Program-made: the position numbers and the translations under genes
Shown here: positions 8,184 through 16,021 of the stretch, piece after piece
Position numbering within the stretch: position 1 is the stretch's first letter
How the letters are laid out: each line of letters begins with the position of its first letter
Notes under the pieces: generated by a model
Told to the model about the DNA's origin: nothing
The model's database searches: none
Seen by the model: the letters and a program-made list of their open reading frames with translations, nothing else
NCBI RefSeq assembly: GCF_023016525.1
Contig: NZ_JALKCG010000010.1
Location: 1 to 64,000 of the forward strand
Source of the DNA: Ancylobacter koreensis
GTDB lineage: Bacteria > Pseudomonadota > Alphaproteobacteria > Rhizobiales > Xanthobacteraceae
Length of the DNA: 64,000 bases
Direction: 5' to 3'

Positions 8184-9050
8184 ATGCGTTTCACGACCCA
8201 TGCCCCGAGCGGGCGCTTCTTCCGCATCTATGGGCGGCGGAGCCTGCTTGCGGCGGTACTTCTGGCGACGTCCCTCGCTGCCGGCCGGGTGCAGGCGGCG
8301 GACCTTCCCTCGGCGGCTCCCTCCCCGGCAGCGGAGGCCCCCGCCCCCTCCGCCTCACAGTGGCGATACCAGGCGACGCTCTATGGCTGGGCGACCGCGA
8401 TCAATGGCGATGTCGGTGTCGGGCGGCTACCCTCCGTGCCCGTGAACGCCACGATCCCGGATGTGCTCGAAAAGCTCGACGGCGCGGTGATGGGCAGCTT
8501 CTTCGCCCGCAATGACCAGTGGATGGTGCTGGCGGACCTCGTGCTCGCCCGGCTCTCGCATGACAGCCATGTCGGCACTTTCGGCGGCACGGCGCTCGAT
8601 GCCGAGCTTTCGCAGACGGTCGCCACCGGCGCGGTGGGCTACTGGTTGCCGCTCGGGCTTTCAAATATCGACATCGCCGTCACCGGCGGCCTGCGCTACA
8701 TGCGCATCTCCGGCGACCTGTCTCTGACCCCCGACGTGATGCCGCTGGCGCTGGCCGCCAGCCAGAGCAAGGAGTGGCTCGACCCGACCGTCGGCCTGAC
8801 CGCACAATGGAAGATCGACGAGCGCTGGTTCATGAACGCGATTGCCGACATTGGCGGCTTCGGCGTCGGCTCGAAGCTGTCGAGCTCGGGCTATGTCGGC
8901 CTCGGCTATATGTGGACGCCGTCGATCTCGAGCGCGGTGGGCTACCGCTACCTCTACGAGGACTACGAGAGCGGCAACGCACAGGGCGGCGCCTTCCGCT
9001 ACAACACCACCATGCACGGCCCGACATTAAGCGTCGCCTGGCACTTCTAG
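8184..9050 (+). CDS. Outer-membrane beta-barrel protein (porin-like, unknown function)
   Basis: The 288-residue product has a signal peptide (RRSLLAAVLLATSLAAGRVQAADL) and a Pro/Ala-rich linker, then alternating amphipathic strands such as WRYQATLYGWATAINGDVGV, GAVGYWLPLG, VGLGYMWTP and SAVGYRYLYEDY. It ends in LSVAWHF, the terminal Phe being the usual signal for Bam-dependent insertion. I picked the ATG at 8184, which gives a compact signal peptide; the frame is open further upstream. It follows the DUF1254 gene and is likely in the same operon. A role in envelope function or as a small-molecule pore is possible but not shown. Confidence 0.85.
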   Translation: MRFTTHAPSGRFFRIYGRRSLLAAVLLATSLAAGRVQAADLPSAAPSPAAEAPAPSASQWRYQATLYGWATAINGDVGVGRLPSVPVNATIPDVLEKLDGAVMGSFFARNDQWMVLADLVLARLSHDSHVGTFGGTALDAELSQTVATGAVGYWLPLGLSNIDIAVTGGLRYMRISGDLSLTPDVMPLALAASQSKEWLDPTVGLTAQWKIDERWFMNAIADIGGFGVGSKLSSSGYVGLGYMWTPSISSAVGYRYLYEDYESGNAQGGAFRYNTTMHGPTLSVAWHF

Positions 9051-9105
9051 GCGGGACGCGTAGCCACTAACCTGGGGCCACGTGCCCTGCTCGTCGCCAC
9101 ATCAC

Positions 9106-9138
9106 GATTCCGGGCGACCCATAAGGCCGCCCGGAATC
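9106..9138. terminator. Bidirectional hairpin between convergent genes
   Basis: GATTCCGGGCG at 9106-9116 pairs perfectly with CGCCCGGAATC at 9128-9138, with an 11-base loop. It sits between the stops of the plus-strand barrel gene and the minus-strand DJ-1/PfpI gene, which is where a shared terminator is expected. Confidence 0.7.
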
Positions 9139-9145
9139 GGGCGGT

Positions 9146-9766
9146 TCACGCCGCGCGCGTCGCGGCGGCCGGGGCATCGCCGGAATGGCGGATCTCGGTG
9201 CCGAGCACCTTCAGGCATTCGCGCATGAAGGCGGCCAGCGCCGTCCAGCCCTTGGCCGAGACCATATTGCCGTCGACCAGCGCTTCCGTCGGCGAAAGGT
9301 CGACATAGGTGCCACCCGCCAGCCGCACTTCCGGCTCGCAGGCACCGAGCGCGCCGACGCGCTTTCCGGTCAGCACCCCGTCTACCGCCATCAGGATCTG
9401 TGCCCCGTGGCAGATGGTGAAGATCGGCTTGCCGGTCTCATGGAAGTGGCGAACCATCGCCTGGATGCGCTTGTCGGTGCGGATATATTCCGGGCCGCGC
9501 CCGCCGGCGCAGTACACCGCGTCGTACTCGTCGAGCTTCACCTCGACGAAGGTCTTGTTGATGTCGGCGAGATGGCCGTAGCGCTCGATATAGGTTTGGT
9601 GTCCCTCGAAATCGTGCAGCGAGGTCTGAATCTTGTCACCGGCCTTCTTGTCCGGGCAGACGACATGGACGGTGTGGCCCACGGCTTCCATTCCCTGCTG
9701 GAACACGAAGATCTCGTATTCCTCGGTGAACTCACCCGTGAGCATCAGGATTTTCTTGCCTGGCAT
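9146..9766 (-). CDS. DJ-1/PfpI family protein
   Basis: The 206-residue product belongs to the class I glutamine amidotransferase-like DJ-1/PfpI superfamily: KKILMLTGEFTEEYE at the N-terminus, AVYCAGGRGPEYIR with the conserved Gly-rich turn, and TICHGAQIL with the nucleophile-elbow Cys followed by His. Known members act as glyoxalases, deglycases, proteases or chaperones, and the sequence does not decide between them. The start at 9766 is preceded by GGAGAAACGACC. It is the last gene of the sugar ABC transporter operon (55 bp after the binding-protein gene), which suggests a role tied to handling a sugar or its reactive breakdown products. Confidence 0.88.
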   Translation of the reverse strand: MPGKKILMLTGEFTEEYEIFVFQQGMEAVGHTVHVVCPDKKAGDKIQTSLHDFEGHQTYIERYGHLADINKTFVEVKLDEYDAVYCAGGRGPEYIRTDKRIQAMVRHFHETGKPIFTICHGAQILMAVDGVLTGKRVGALGACEPEVRLAGGTYVDLSPTEALVDGNMVSAKGWTALAAFMRECLKVLGTEIRHSGDAPAAATRAA

Positions 9767-9821
9767 GGTCGTTTCTCCGCTTGTGTCGGGATGTAGCGGG
9801 GCGCCGGACCGCCCCTGGTGA

Positions 9822-10772
9822 TCAGAACGGCGAATCCGGAAAGTGGTATTCGGCGGCATTCGCCTTGGTGATCAGCGGCGCATCGAGCTTGAGGGAGCCG
9901 CGCACCGGCGCATGGCCGGCGAAATGGGCGGCCGTCAGATAGATGGCGGTCTTGATCATGGACGGCGGATAGGGCGTCTCGACCGGCGTCATCGCGTCGC
10001 CCGCCATGACCTTCTCGATGATCTCCTTCATGCCGTTGCCGCCGAGCGCGAACTTGATGTCCTTGCGCCCGGACTGCTTGATCGCCTCCAGCACGCCGAG
10101 GAGCATGTCGTCGTCATTCGCCCACACCGCGTCGATCTGCGGGTATTTGGCGAGGTAGTCCTGCATCAGCTTGAAGGCTTCGTCGCTGTTCCAGTTGGCG
10201 TACTGGATGTCGAGGATCTTGAGGTCGGAGCCCTTGATCCCGTCCTGGAAGCCCTTGATGCGCTCGTCGTCGATGACGGTCGGGATGCCGCGCAGCACCA
10301 CGAGGTTGCCTTTGCCGCCCATCTTCTCGACGAGGAACTTCGCGGTGTTGAAGCCAACCGCGATGTTGTCGCCGGCGACGTAGAGATCCTGGATGTTGGG
10401 GTCGTTCAGGCCGCGATCGACCACGGTGATGAAGCTGCCCTTCTCCTTGATGGTTTTGACCGGCGTGGTCAGTTCCTCTGAGCTGTGCGGCAGGATCACC
10501 AGCGCGTCGAGCTTGCGCGTTGCCGACAGGTCCTCGATGGCGCTGACCTGCGCGCTCGCCGAGGGCGAGGTCTTCACGATCACTTCGAGATCGGGAAAGG
10601 CCTTGTTGATTTCCTTGGCCGCAGCATTGGCATGGTAGACGACGCCGGCCGTCCAGCCATGGTCCGCCGCCGGAATGGAGACGGCGATGGTCTTCTTCTC
10701 GGCGGCCGAGGCCGGGCCGGCGGCCAGCAGGGCCGTCGTGACGCCGGCGGCGATCAGGGCATTTCTGAGCAT
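9822..10772 (-). CDS. Sugar ABC transporter, periplasmic substrate-binding protein (RbsB-like)
   Basis: The 316-residue protein has a clear Sec signal peptide (LRNALIAAGVTTALLAAGPASAA) and the peripla_BP_4 type I fold of the ribose/galactose binding proteins: KTIAVSIPAADHGWTAG, DALVILPHSSEEL, ITVVDRGLNDPN, and DAVWANDDDMLLGVLEAIKQSG. The start at 10772 has GGAGG upstream. With the permease and ATPase encoded just upstream it forms a complete CUT2-type importer. The ligand (ribose, allose, a sugar alcohol or similar) cannot be assigned from the sequence alone. Confidence 0.92.
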   Translation of the reverse strand: MLRNALIAAGVTTALLAAGPASAAEKKTIAVSIPAADHGWTAGVVYHANAAAKEINKAFPDLEVIVKTSPSASAQVSAIEDLSATRKLDALVILPHSSEELTTPVKTIKEKGSFITVVDRGLNDPNIQDLYVAGDNIAVGFNTAKFLVEKMGGKGNLVVLRGIPTVIDDERIKGFQDGIKGSDLKILDIQYANWNSDEAFKLMQDYLAKYPQIDAVWANDDDMLLGVLEAIKQSGRKDIKFALGGNGMKEIIEKVMAGDAMTPVETPYPPSMIKTAIYLTAAHFAGHAPVRGSLKLDAPLITKANAAEYHFPDSPF

Positions 10773-10853
10773 GTGTTTCCTCCGAGGTATGGCAGTCTTG
10801 TTGATGTCCGGCACATCGCGGCTGCCTCGCGCGCGCCGGCTCGTCGGTGCCGC

Positions 10854-11846
10854 CTACCTCTTCGACATGCGCTGGATCAGCATGGCGATGATGATGATCA
10901 CGCCCTGAACCGCGGCGACGAGGTACTCGGAGACGAAGTCGGAAAGCACCATCAGGTTGGCGATGAATTCGAGGATCACCGCGCCCGCCACGGTGCCCCA
11001 GACGCGCCCTCGCCCGCCGCGCAGCGCCGTACCGCCGATGACGACGGCGGTGATGACCTGCAGTTCCCACAGCAGGCCGGTCGTCGGGGTCGCCGCGCCA
11101 AGACGGGGCACGTAGCAGATGGCGGCGATGGCGACGCAGGCGCCCTGGATGACGAAGGCCATGGTGCGCACCCGCGCGACCGATATGCCGGAATAGCGCG
11201 CCACGTCCTCATTCGCGCCCACCGCCACGCAGCGCCGTCCATAGCGGGTGCGGTAGAGCACATAGGCGGCGACCAGCGCGACGGCGAGCGAGACCAGGAT
11301 CGGGATCGGCACGCCGAGCACATCGCCGAAATAGACCGGGCGGTAGGCGTCGCGCAGGCTGCGGTCGATCGCCACCGTGCCGCCATCGGTCATGTAGGTG
11401 ATGAGGGCGCGAAAGATGCCCATCGTGCCGAGCGTGGCGATGAACGGCTCGATGCGCCCGATGGTGACGATGGTGCCGTTCAGTAGCCCGCAGGCAATGC
11501 CGGTGACGAGGGCGACCGCCATGCCGAGCGGAATGGCTGCCGTGCCGACGCTCGGCGCCGCCCAGTTCATCACGAGGATCATCACCCCGGTGATGAAGGC
11601 CGCCATGGAGCCGACCGAGAGGTCGAGGCCGCCGGACGAGATGACGAAAGTCGCGCCGATGGCGATGATGCCGATGAAGGCGCTGCGTGTGACGACGTTG
11701 GCGATGTTGTTCGCCGACAGAAAATCCGGATTGATCAGGAAGCCGATCAGCACCAATGCGGCGAGTGCCAGGAACGGGCCCGCATCGCCCCAGCCAATGG
11801 ACCAGCCGTGCTGGGCGCGCGGCGGCGCGGCGGCGAGGTCAGCCAT
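10854..11846 (-). CDS. Sugar ABC transporter permease (RbsC-like, CUT2)
   Basis: This 330-residue polytopic protein has multiple hydrophobic helices and the BPD_transp_2 pattern, for example NIANVVTRSAFIGIIAIGATFVISSGGLDLSVGSM and YSGISVARVRTMAFVIQGACVAIAA, with the GGTALRGGRGRVWGT loop expected of RbsC relatives. It would form the transmembrane channel as a homodimer. The start at 11846 has GGGAGGA upstream and overlaps the end of the ATPase gene by 8 bp, indicating translational coupling. The binding-protein gene follows 81 bp later. Confidence 0.93.
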   Translation of the reverse strand: MADLAAAPPRAQHGWSIGWGDAGPFLALAALVLIGFLINPDFLSANNIANVVTRSAFIGIIAIGATFVISSGGLDLSVGSMAAFITGVMILVMNWAAPSVGTAAIPLGMAVALVTGIACGLLNGTIVTIGRIEPFIATLGTMGIFRALITYMTDGGTVAIDRSLRDAYRPVYFGDVLGVPIPILVSLAVALVAAYVLYRTRYGRRCVAVGANEDVARYSGISVARVRTMAFVIQGACVAIAAICYVPRLGAATPTTGLLWELQVITAVVIGGTALRGGRGRVWGTVAGAVILEFIANLMVLSDFVSEYLVAAVQGVIIIIAMLIQRMSKR

Positions 11847-13419
11847 CTGAAGTCCTCCCAGATATATTTTCATTGGTCGCGCTGCTGGTGGCGCAGAGCG
11901 CGACATTGCTTTCGGTCATGGCCTCGCCGGCGAGCTCGCCGTTGATCCGGCCGGCGCGCATGACGAGGATGCGGTCGCACAGGCCGATCAGTTCCTGCAT
12001 CTCGGACGAGATGACGATGCAGGAGCGCCCCTCGCGCACCAGCGCATGGATGAAGGCGTAGATCTGGCTCTTGTTGGCGATGTCGATGCCGCGCGTGGGC
12101 TCGTCGATGATGAGCACCGAGGGCTCGTTCAGCATCACCTTGGCCAGCAGCAGCTTCTGCTGGTTGCCGCCCGAGAGCTGGCCCGCTTTCGCCTCGCGGC
12201 TGCGCAGGCGTATGTCGTAGCTCGCGACGGCGCGGTCGAGCAGCTGCGCCTCGCGCGCAAGATCGAGCCCGGCGGCCGGGTGAACGCGGTCGAGCGCGGC
12301 AAGGGTGAGGTTCGGCGCCAGCCGCTCCTCCAGCAGCAGGCCTTTTCCCTTGCGGTCCTCGGTGAGATAGCCGATGCCCAGCTCCGCCGCATGGGCCGGG
12401 GAACGGAAGGCGGCCAGTTCCCCGTGCAGGCGCACCGCGCCGAAGCTGGCGGGCCGCAAGCCGAGCAATCCTTCGAACAACTCCGTCCGACCGGCGCCGA
12501 TCATGCCGGCGAGCCCGAGGATTTCCCCCTTGTGCAGGGTCAGCGACACCTCCCGGACGAATCCGGGGACATGAGCGTTCTCGATCTCCAGAGCGGGAGC
12601 GGCGTCACCGCCGGCGAGCCGCGCGGGGTCCTGCCGCGCGGGATAGAGGCTGGCGAATTCGCGCCCGACCATCAGGCTGGCCATGCGGTGCGGCGTGAGG
12701 CCCTGCGCGTCGTAGGTGCCGACCATCCGCCCGTCGCGCAGCACCGTCACCCGGTCGGCGAGGCGTTCCACTTCGTCCAGCCGGTGGCTGATGTAGAGGA
12801 TGGCGACGCCGCGCTGCTTCAGCTCGACGATGATGTCGAGCAGCGGATCGACCTCGTCGTGGGTCAGCACGGCGGTCGGCTCGTCGAAGATGACGACGCG
12901 GCGGGTGCCGAGCAGCGCCTTGGCGATCTGCACCAGCTGGCGGTTGGCCAGCGAGATGTCCCGCACGAGGGCGGTCGGCGACACCTTGCAGCCGATTTCG
13001 GCAAGCTGGGCAGCGGCCGCCTCGCGCATGGCGCGCTCGTCGAGCCGGCCGAAACGGGCGATCTCGCGGCCGATGAAGATGTTCTCGGTGACGGTCAGCG
13101 CGTCGGCGAGCAGAATCTCCTGATGGACGAGGGCGATCCCGGCCGCCTGCGCATCCGCCGGCGCGTGGAAGTCGACCGGTGCGCCATCCATGAAGAGCGC
13201 ACCTTCGCTGGGCTTCAGGTAGCCCGAGAGCAGACGCATCAGCGTCGACTTGCCGGCGCCGTTCTCCCCGATGACCGCGTGGATCTCGCCCGCGCGGATG
13301 TCCAGCGACACGTCGGAGAGCACCCGTACCCCGCTGAACTCCTTCGCGAGGTGCTCGGCGCGCAGCACGGGCTCGGCGGTGTCTCCGGCCGGAGCAAGGG
13401 CGAGGGAGGCGCCGCTCAT
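11839..13419 (-). CDS. Sugar ABC transporter ATP-binding protein, tandem ATPase (RbsA-like)
   Basis: The 526-residue protein contains two ABC cassettes, as in RbsA/MglA. The N-terminal one has Walker A GENGAGKST at residues 51-59 and Walker B VVIFDEPTAVL. The C-terminal one has a degenerate Walker A GMIGAGRTE, signature LSGGNQQK and Walker B VLIIDEPTRGID. The asymmetric second site is normal in this family. It energises the RbsC-like permease. It overlaps the upstream GntR regulator gene by 4 bp (ATGA) and the downstream permease gene by 8 bp. Confidence 0.94.
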   Translation of the reverse strand: MSGASLALAPAGDTAEPVLRAEHLAKEFSGVRVLSDVSLDIRAGEIHAVIGENGAGKSTLMRLLSGYLKPSEGALFMDGAPVDFHAPADAQAAGIALVHQEILLADALTVTENIFIGREIARFGRLDERAMREAAAAQLAEIGCKVSPTALVRDISLANRQLVQIAKALLGTRRVVIFDEPTAVLTHDEVDPLLDIIVELKQRGVAILYISHRLDEVERLADRVTVLRDGRMVGTYDAQGLTPHRMASLMVGREFASLYPARQDPARLAGGDAAPALEIENAHVPGFVREVSLTLHKGEILGLAGMIGAGRTELFEGLLGLRPASFGAVRLHGELAAFRSPAHAAELGIGYLTEDRKGKGLLLEERLAPNLTLAALDRVHPAAGLDLAREAQLLDRAVASYDIRLRSREAKAGQLSGGNQQKLLLAKVMLNEPSVLIIDEPTRGIDIANKSQIYAFIHALVREGRSCIVISSEMQELIGLCDRILVMRAGRINGELAGEAMTESNVALCATSSATNENISGRTSDG

Positions 13420-14132
13420 AGGTCGAACGCCGGTGAGAGGCGTTCGCGCGAACGCTCCAGATGCACCCGCATCGCCACGCGCGCCGCCTCGACATCGCGG
13501 GCGGCAAAGGCCGCCAGGAGCGCCTCATGCTCGTCGAGCGCCTCCTCGGTCACAAGGGCATGGAACATCAGGCGGAAAATGTGAAAATGGGTGTGCTGGT
13601 GCGCCAGCGTCTCCCGCACGAGTTCGTTGCCGCCGACCTCCAGGATCATGTCGTGGAAGACCGCGTCCTGCCGGGCGAACTGGGGGTAGCGCGCGCGCTC
13701 GTCCGCTCCCGCACCGCGCAGATTGACGCCGGCGGCCCCGGTGAGCGCGCTGAGCGCCTCGTCCGTCATGGCGGCTGCCGCGCGGCCCGCCATCTCGGGC
13801 TCAAGCAGGAGGCGCAGATCGTACAGCTCCTCGAAGCGCGCACGGGTGATCTGCGGCGCGGCGCTGTAGCCGACGAGGTGGGTCTTGATGACGAGGCCTT
13901 CGCCTTCGAGCCGGCCGAGCGCTTCGCGGATCGGCGTCTGCGACACCGCCAGCTCGCGCACGAGGTTGTCGACGGTGATGCGTGCGCCGGGAGGAATCTT
14001 GAGCGCCATCAGGCGCGCGAAGATCGCGTCATACACTTCTTCGGAGAGGCTGGCGGCGCGATGCACCGCCGGCCCAGACCCGCCGTCTTCAGGCAGATAG
14101 CGGGAAATAACGTTAGGTTTCGAACCGCGCAT
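13416..14132 (-). CDS. GntR-family transcriptional regulator (FadR/FCD subfamily)
   Basis: The 238-residue protein has an N-terminal winged HTH (SLSEEVYDAIFARLMALKIPPGARITVDNLVRELAVSQTPIREALGRLEGEGLV) and a C-terminal all-helical FCD ligand domain with the metal-binding D/H pattern (ELYDLRLLLEPEMAGRAA, RQDAVFHDMIL, DEHEALLAAF). I chose the ATG at 14132 with AGGGG upstream; a TTG at 14153 is in frame. It is the first gene of the sugar transporter operon and probably autoregulates it from the AT-rich divergent region just upstream. Confidence 0.92.
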   Translation of the reverse strand: MRGSKPNVISRYLPEDGGSGPAVHRAASLSEEVYDAIFARLMALKIPPGARITVDNLVRELAVSQTPIREALGRLEGEGLVIKTHLVGYSAAPQITRARFEELYDLRLLLEPEMAGRAAAAMTDEALSALTGAAGVNLRGAGADERARYPQFARQDAVFHDMILEVGGNELVRETLAHQHTHFHIFRLMFHALVTEEALDEHEALLAAFAARDVEAARVAMRVHLERSRERLSPAFDL

Positions 14133-14189
14133 AGCGTTGCCCCTTGACAGCAATCAACAGCTAGCACGATCCTTTCAATCGCTCAATAC

Positions 14190-14220
14190 GATATCCTATA
14201 CGATTTTATACAGGGATATC
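14190..14220. promoter_or_regulatory. Dyad in the AT-rich divergent promoter region of the GntR operon
   Basis: GATATCC at 14190-14196 and GGATATC at 14214-14220 form a 7-bp inverted repeat around a TATAC...TATAC core. It lies in an unusually AT-rich stretch between the GntR gene and the plus-strand ORF at 14279. This is the most likely site for GntR binding and for both divergent promoters. It is inferred from symmetry and position only. Confidence 0.4.
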
Positions 14221-14278
14221 GCTCAGGAGACTGGAATTTATTATTACTATATACGTTATACCAGACGAGGAGAGCGCC

Positions 14279-14542
14279 GTGACACTGTCCTCCGCCGCGC
14301 GGCTGCCGCTGTATCAGGCGGGGCTGGCGGTCCGGGTCCATGACCGCCTCCCGCCCGAGGTGACGGGGTGGCTCGCCGGCGTCGGCATCGCTACGACGCG
14401 CATGCCGCTCGCCTTCGAGCGGTTGATCAGGAACGGTCTGCGCCCCACGGCCGCCAAGAACATGCGCCGCGTGCGTGACGCGACCCATACCGGCGACCGC
14501 CGCGCGGCGGCCATCGTCCTCGAATCGAAAGTCCAGCCATGA
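14279..14542 (+). CDS. Small hypothetical protein, 87 residues
   Basis: A GTG at 14279 has a good ribosome binding site (GAGGAG) and opens an 87-residue, Arg/Ala-rich frame (LPLYQAGLAVRVHDRLPPEV, LAFERLIRNGLRPTAAKNMRRV). No domain is recognised. It is divergent from the GntR operon and its stop overlaps the start of a second small ORF (ATGA at 14539-14542), which in turn overlaps the esterase start. The chain of overlaps suggests a translationally coupled set, but a decayed gene remnant is also possible. Confidence 0.4.
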   Translation: MTLSSAARLPLYQAGLAVRVHDRLPPEVTGWLAGVGIATTRMPLAFERLIRNGLRPTAAKNMRRVRDATHTGDRRAAAIVLESKVQP

Positions 14543-14691
14543 CCCTCGCCATGCCCTCCATCCCGCTCGCGGCGGAGCGCATCGATCCGGCGGCTTCCTT
14601 CAGCGGCACCCGTGAGTCCGGGCCCGGTCGCGAGGGCGGCACGCAGGGCGTGCCGGAACTCCCGGAGGCGAAATGCGTCCCCATCCTCTGA
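14539..14691 (+). CDS. Very small hypothetical ORF, 50 residues
   Basis: This frame starts at the ATG that overlaps the previous stop and ends at a TGA inside the start region of the esterase gene (14673). The product is rich in Pro, Gly, Glu and Ala with no recognisable feature. It may act only as a leader whose translation brings ribosomes to the strong GGAGG ahead of the esterase start. A non-coding explanation is equally possible. Confidence 0.25.
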   Translation: MTLAMPSIPLAAERIDPAASFSGTRESGPGREGGTQGVPELPEAKCVPIL

Positions 14692-15521
14692 ACGGGATCG
14701 CGGCCATGGCCGACCCGTTCCGCACCCGCGACCACGTGCCGGATTTCGACCAGCACGTCATGGCCTATGGCGCCCGCAGCGCGCAGACACGGGCGCGCCT
14801 GCCGATGCGTGCCGACATCGCCTACGGCTCTGGCCCCGGGGAACGGCTCGATCTGTTCCTCCCGCCACCCGACCGACAGACTGGGGCGGTGCACATGTTC
14901 ATCCACGGCGGCTATTGGCGGATGTTCGCCAAGGAGGATTTCTCCTTCGTGGCCGATACCGTTACCGCGGCCGGCGGTATCGCGGTCGTCATCGACTACG
15001 CCCTCATGCCCTCGGTGCGGATGGAGGCGGTCGTCGACCAGGTGCGCCGGGCGCGGGACTGGTGTCAGCGTCACATAGCCGAGCATGGCGGCGATCCCGC
15101 CCGTTTGACGATCAGCGGCCATTCGGCGGGCGCCCAACTCGGCGCGCTGCTGTTCGAGGTGGGCCAGCCGTCCCCGGGCATCGCCGGTGCGCTGCTCCTG
15201 AGCGGCGTCTACGACCTCGCGCCGTTGCAGCATTCCTTCCTGCGCGACCTCATCGACATAACCGATGACGAGGTGGAGCGCTTCAGCCCCCTGCGCCTTG
15301 CCTATGATGCCTGCCCGCCGATCGAGATCGTCACGGGGAGCCATGAGACCGCCCCCTTCCACGAACAGGCGAACGCGTTCGCGGTCCACCTCACGCGCGC
15401 CGACGCCAGGCCGCGCGTGCGCACCCTCGCGGGCGCGGATCACATGAGCATCGTGGCCGATCTCGGCACGCCCGTTAGCGAGGCCGGCGGCCTGTTGAAA
15501 CGGCTCGTCTCGCTGTCCTGA
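14673..15521 (+). CDS. Alpha/beta-fold hydrolase, esterase/formamidase-like
   Basis: The 282-residue protein shows the oxyanion-hole motif FIHGGYW near residues 73-79, the nucleophile elbow SGHSAGAQLG, and late Asp/His candidates (GSHETAPF, AGADHMSIV). The HGGYW form is shared with arylformamidase (kynurenine formamidase) and related carboxylesterases. No tryptophan-catabolic gene is nearby, so a specific substrate cannot be given. GGAGG six bases before 14673 supports that start; a second in-frame ATG lies at 14706. It is probably cytoplasmic, as no signal peptide is seen. Confidence 0.85.
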   Translation: MRPHPLNGIAAMADPFRTRDHVPDFDQHVMAYGARSAQTRARLPMRADIAYGSGPGERLDLFLPPPDRQTGAVHMFIHGGYWRMFAKEDFSFVADTVTAAGGIAVVIDYALMPSVRMEAVVDQVRRARDWCQRHIAEHGGDPARLTISGHSAGAQLGALLFEVGQPSPGIAGALLLSGVYDLAPLQHSFLRDLIDITDDEVERFSPLRLAYDACPPIEIVTGSHETAPFHEQANAFAVHLTRADARPRVRTLAGADHMSIVADLGTPVSEAGGLLKRLVSLS

Positions 15522-15648
15522 CTATCCCGTTACGGCACGCGTCGAATCCGTTCGCATACGCGGAACCGGGAAAGGCGCCCGCACGTTAGGCGATCAAGGC
15601 AACGACGCAGTCATGCGACGTCGCCGATCGAGCGGAACGGGTGCCGAC

Positions 15649-15897
15649 ATGCGATCGCTGCGCGAAATTCTCCTGAACATGGACATCGAACTGGAGGACT
15701 ACACCTCCGCCATCGGGCAGGCCCGCAATCCGATGTTGTCGGATGACGACCGCCTGATGCTGCTGCGGTCGGGCGAGGCGTCGTGGAAACGTCTGGAAGC
15801 GGCGCACCGTGAACTCGCGGTTCGGGCCGCAGGTCTGGGCCGCACTCCCGCGAACGACGCGAAGACGACGACGCCCAAGGCTTTCGCCTCCACTTGA
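15649..15897 (+). CDS. Small hypothetical protein, 82 residues
   Basis: The product is mostly helical in appearance: MRSLREILLNMDIELEDYTSAIG, then a charged stretch SDDDRLMLLRSGEASWKRLEAAHRELAVRAAG, and a Thr/Ala-rich tail. The frame opens at 15613, but the first residues (MRRRRSSGTGAD) are not protein-like, so the ATG at 15649 is preferred. No family is recognised. It precedes the glgX operon by 124 bp on the same strand and has no evident link to it. Confidence 0.5.
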   Translation: MRSLREILLNMDIELEDYTSAIGQARNPMLSDDDRLMLLRSGEASWKRLEAAHRELAVRAAGLGRTPANDAKTTTPKAFAST

Positions 15898-16021
15898 TAC
15901 GTTCGATACGTTCGACGTTTTCGTTCTGAGCAGATGAGCAGCGGCGAGCCACGGCCCCGCCGCGCCAACTCATGTTGCCCGTTCCAACAACCCTTCCTCT
16001 TCCGCGAAAGATGGCCGCCGC

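Noticed and set aside
15897-15920. TACGTTCGA repeated twice just before glgX
   Set aside because: Only two short adjacent copies, with no hairpin or spacing that would support a regulatory or CRISPR call.
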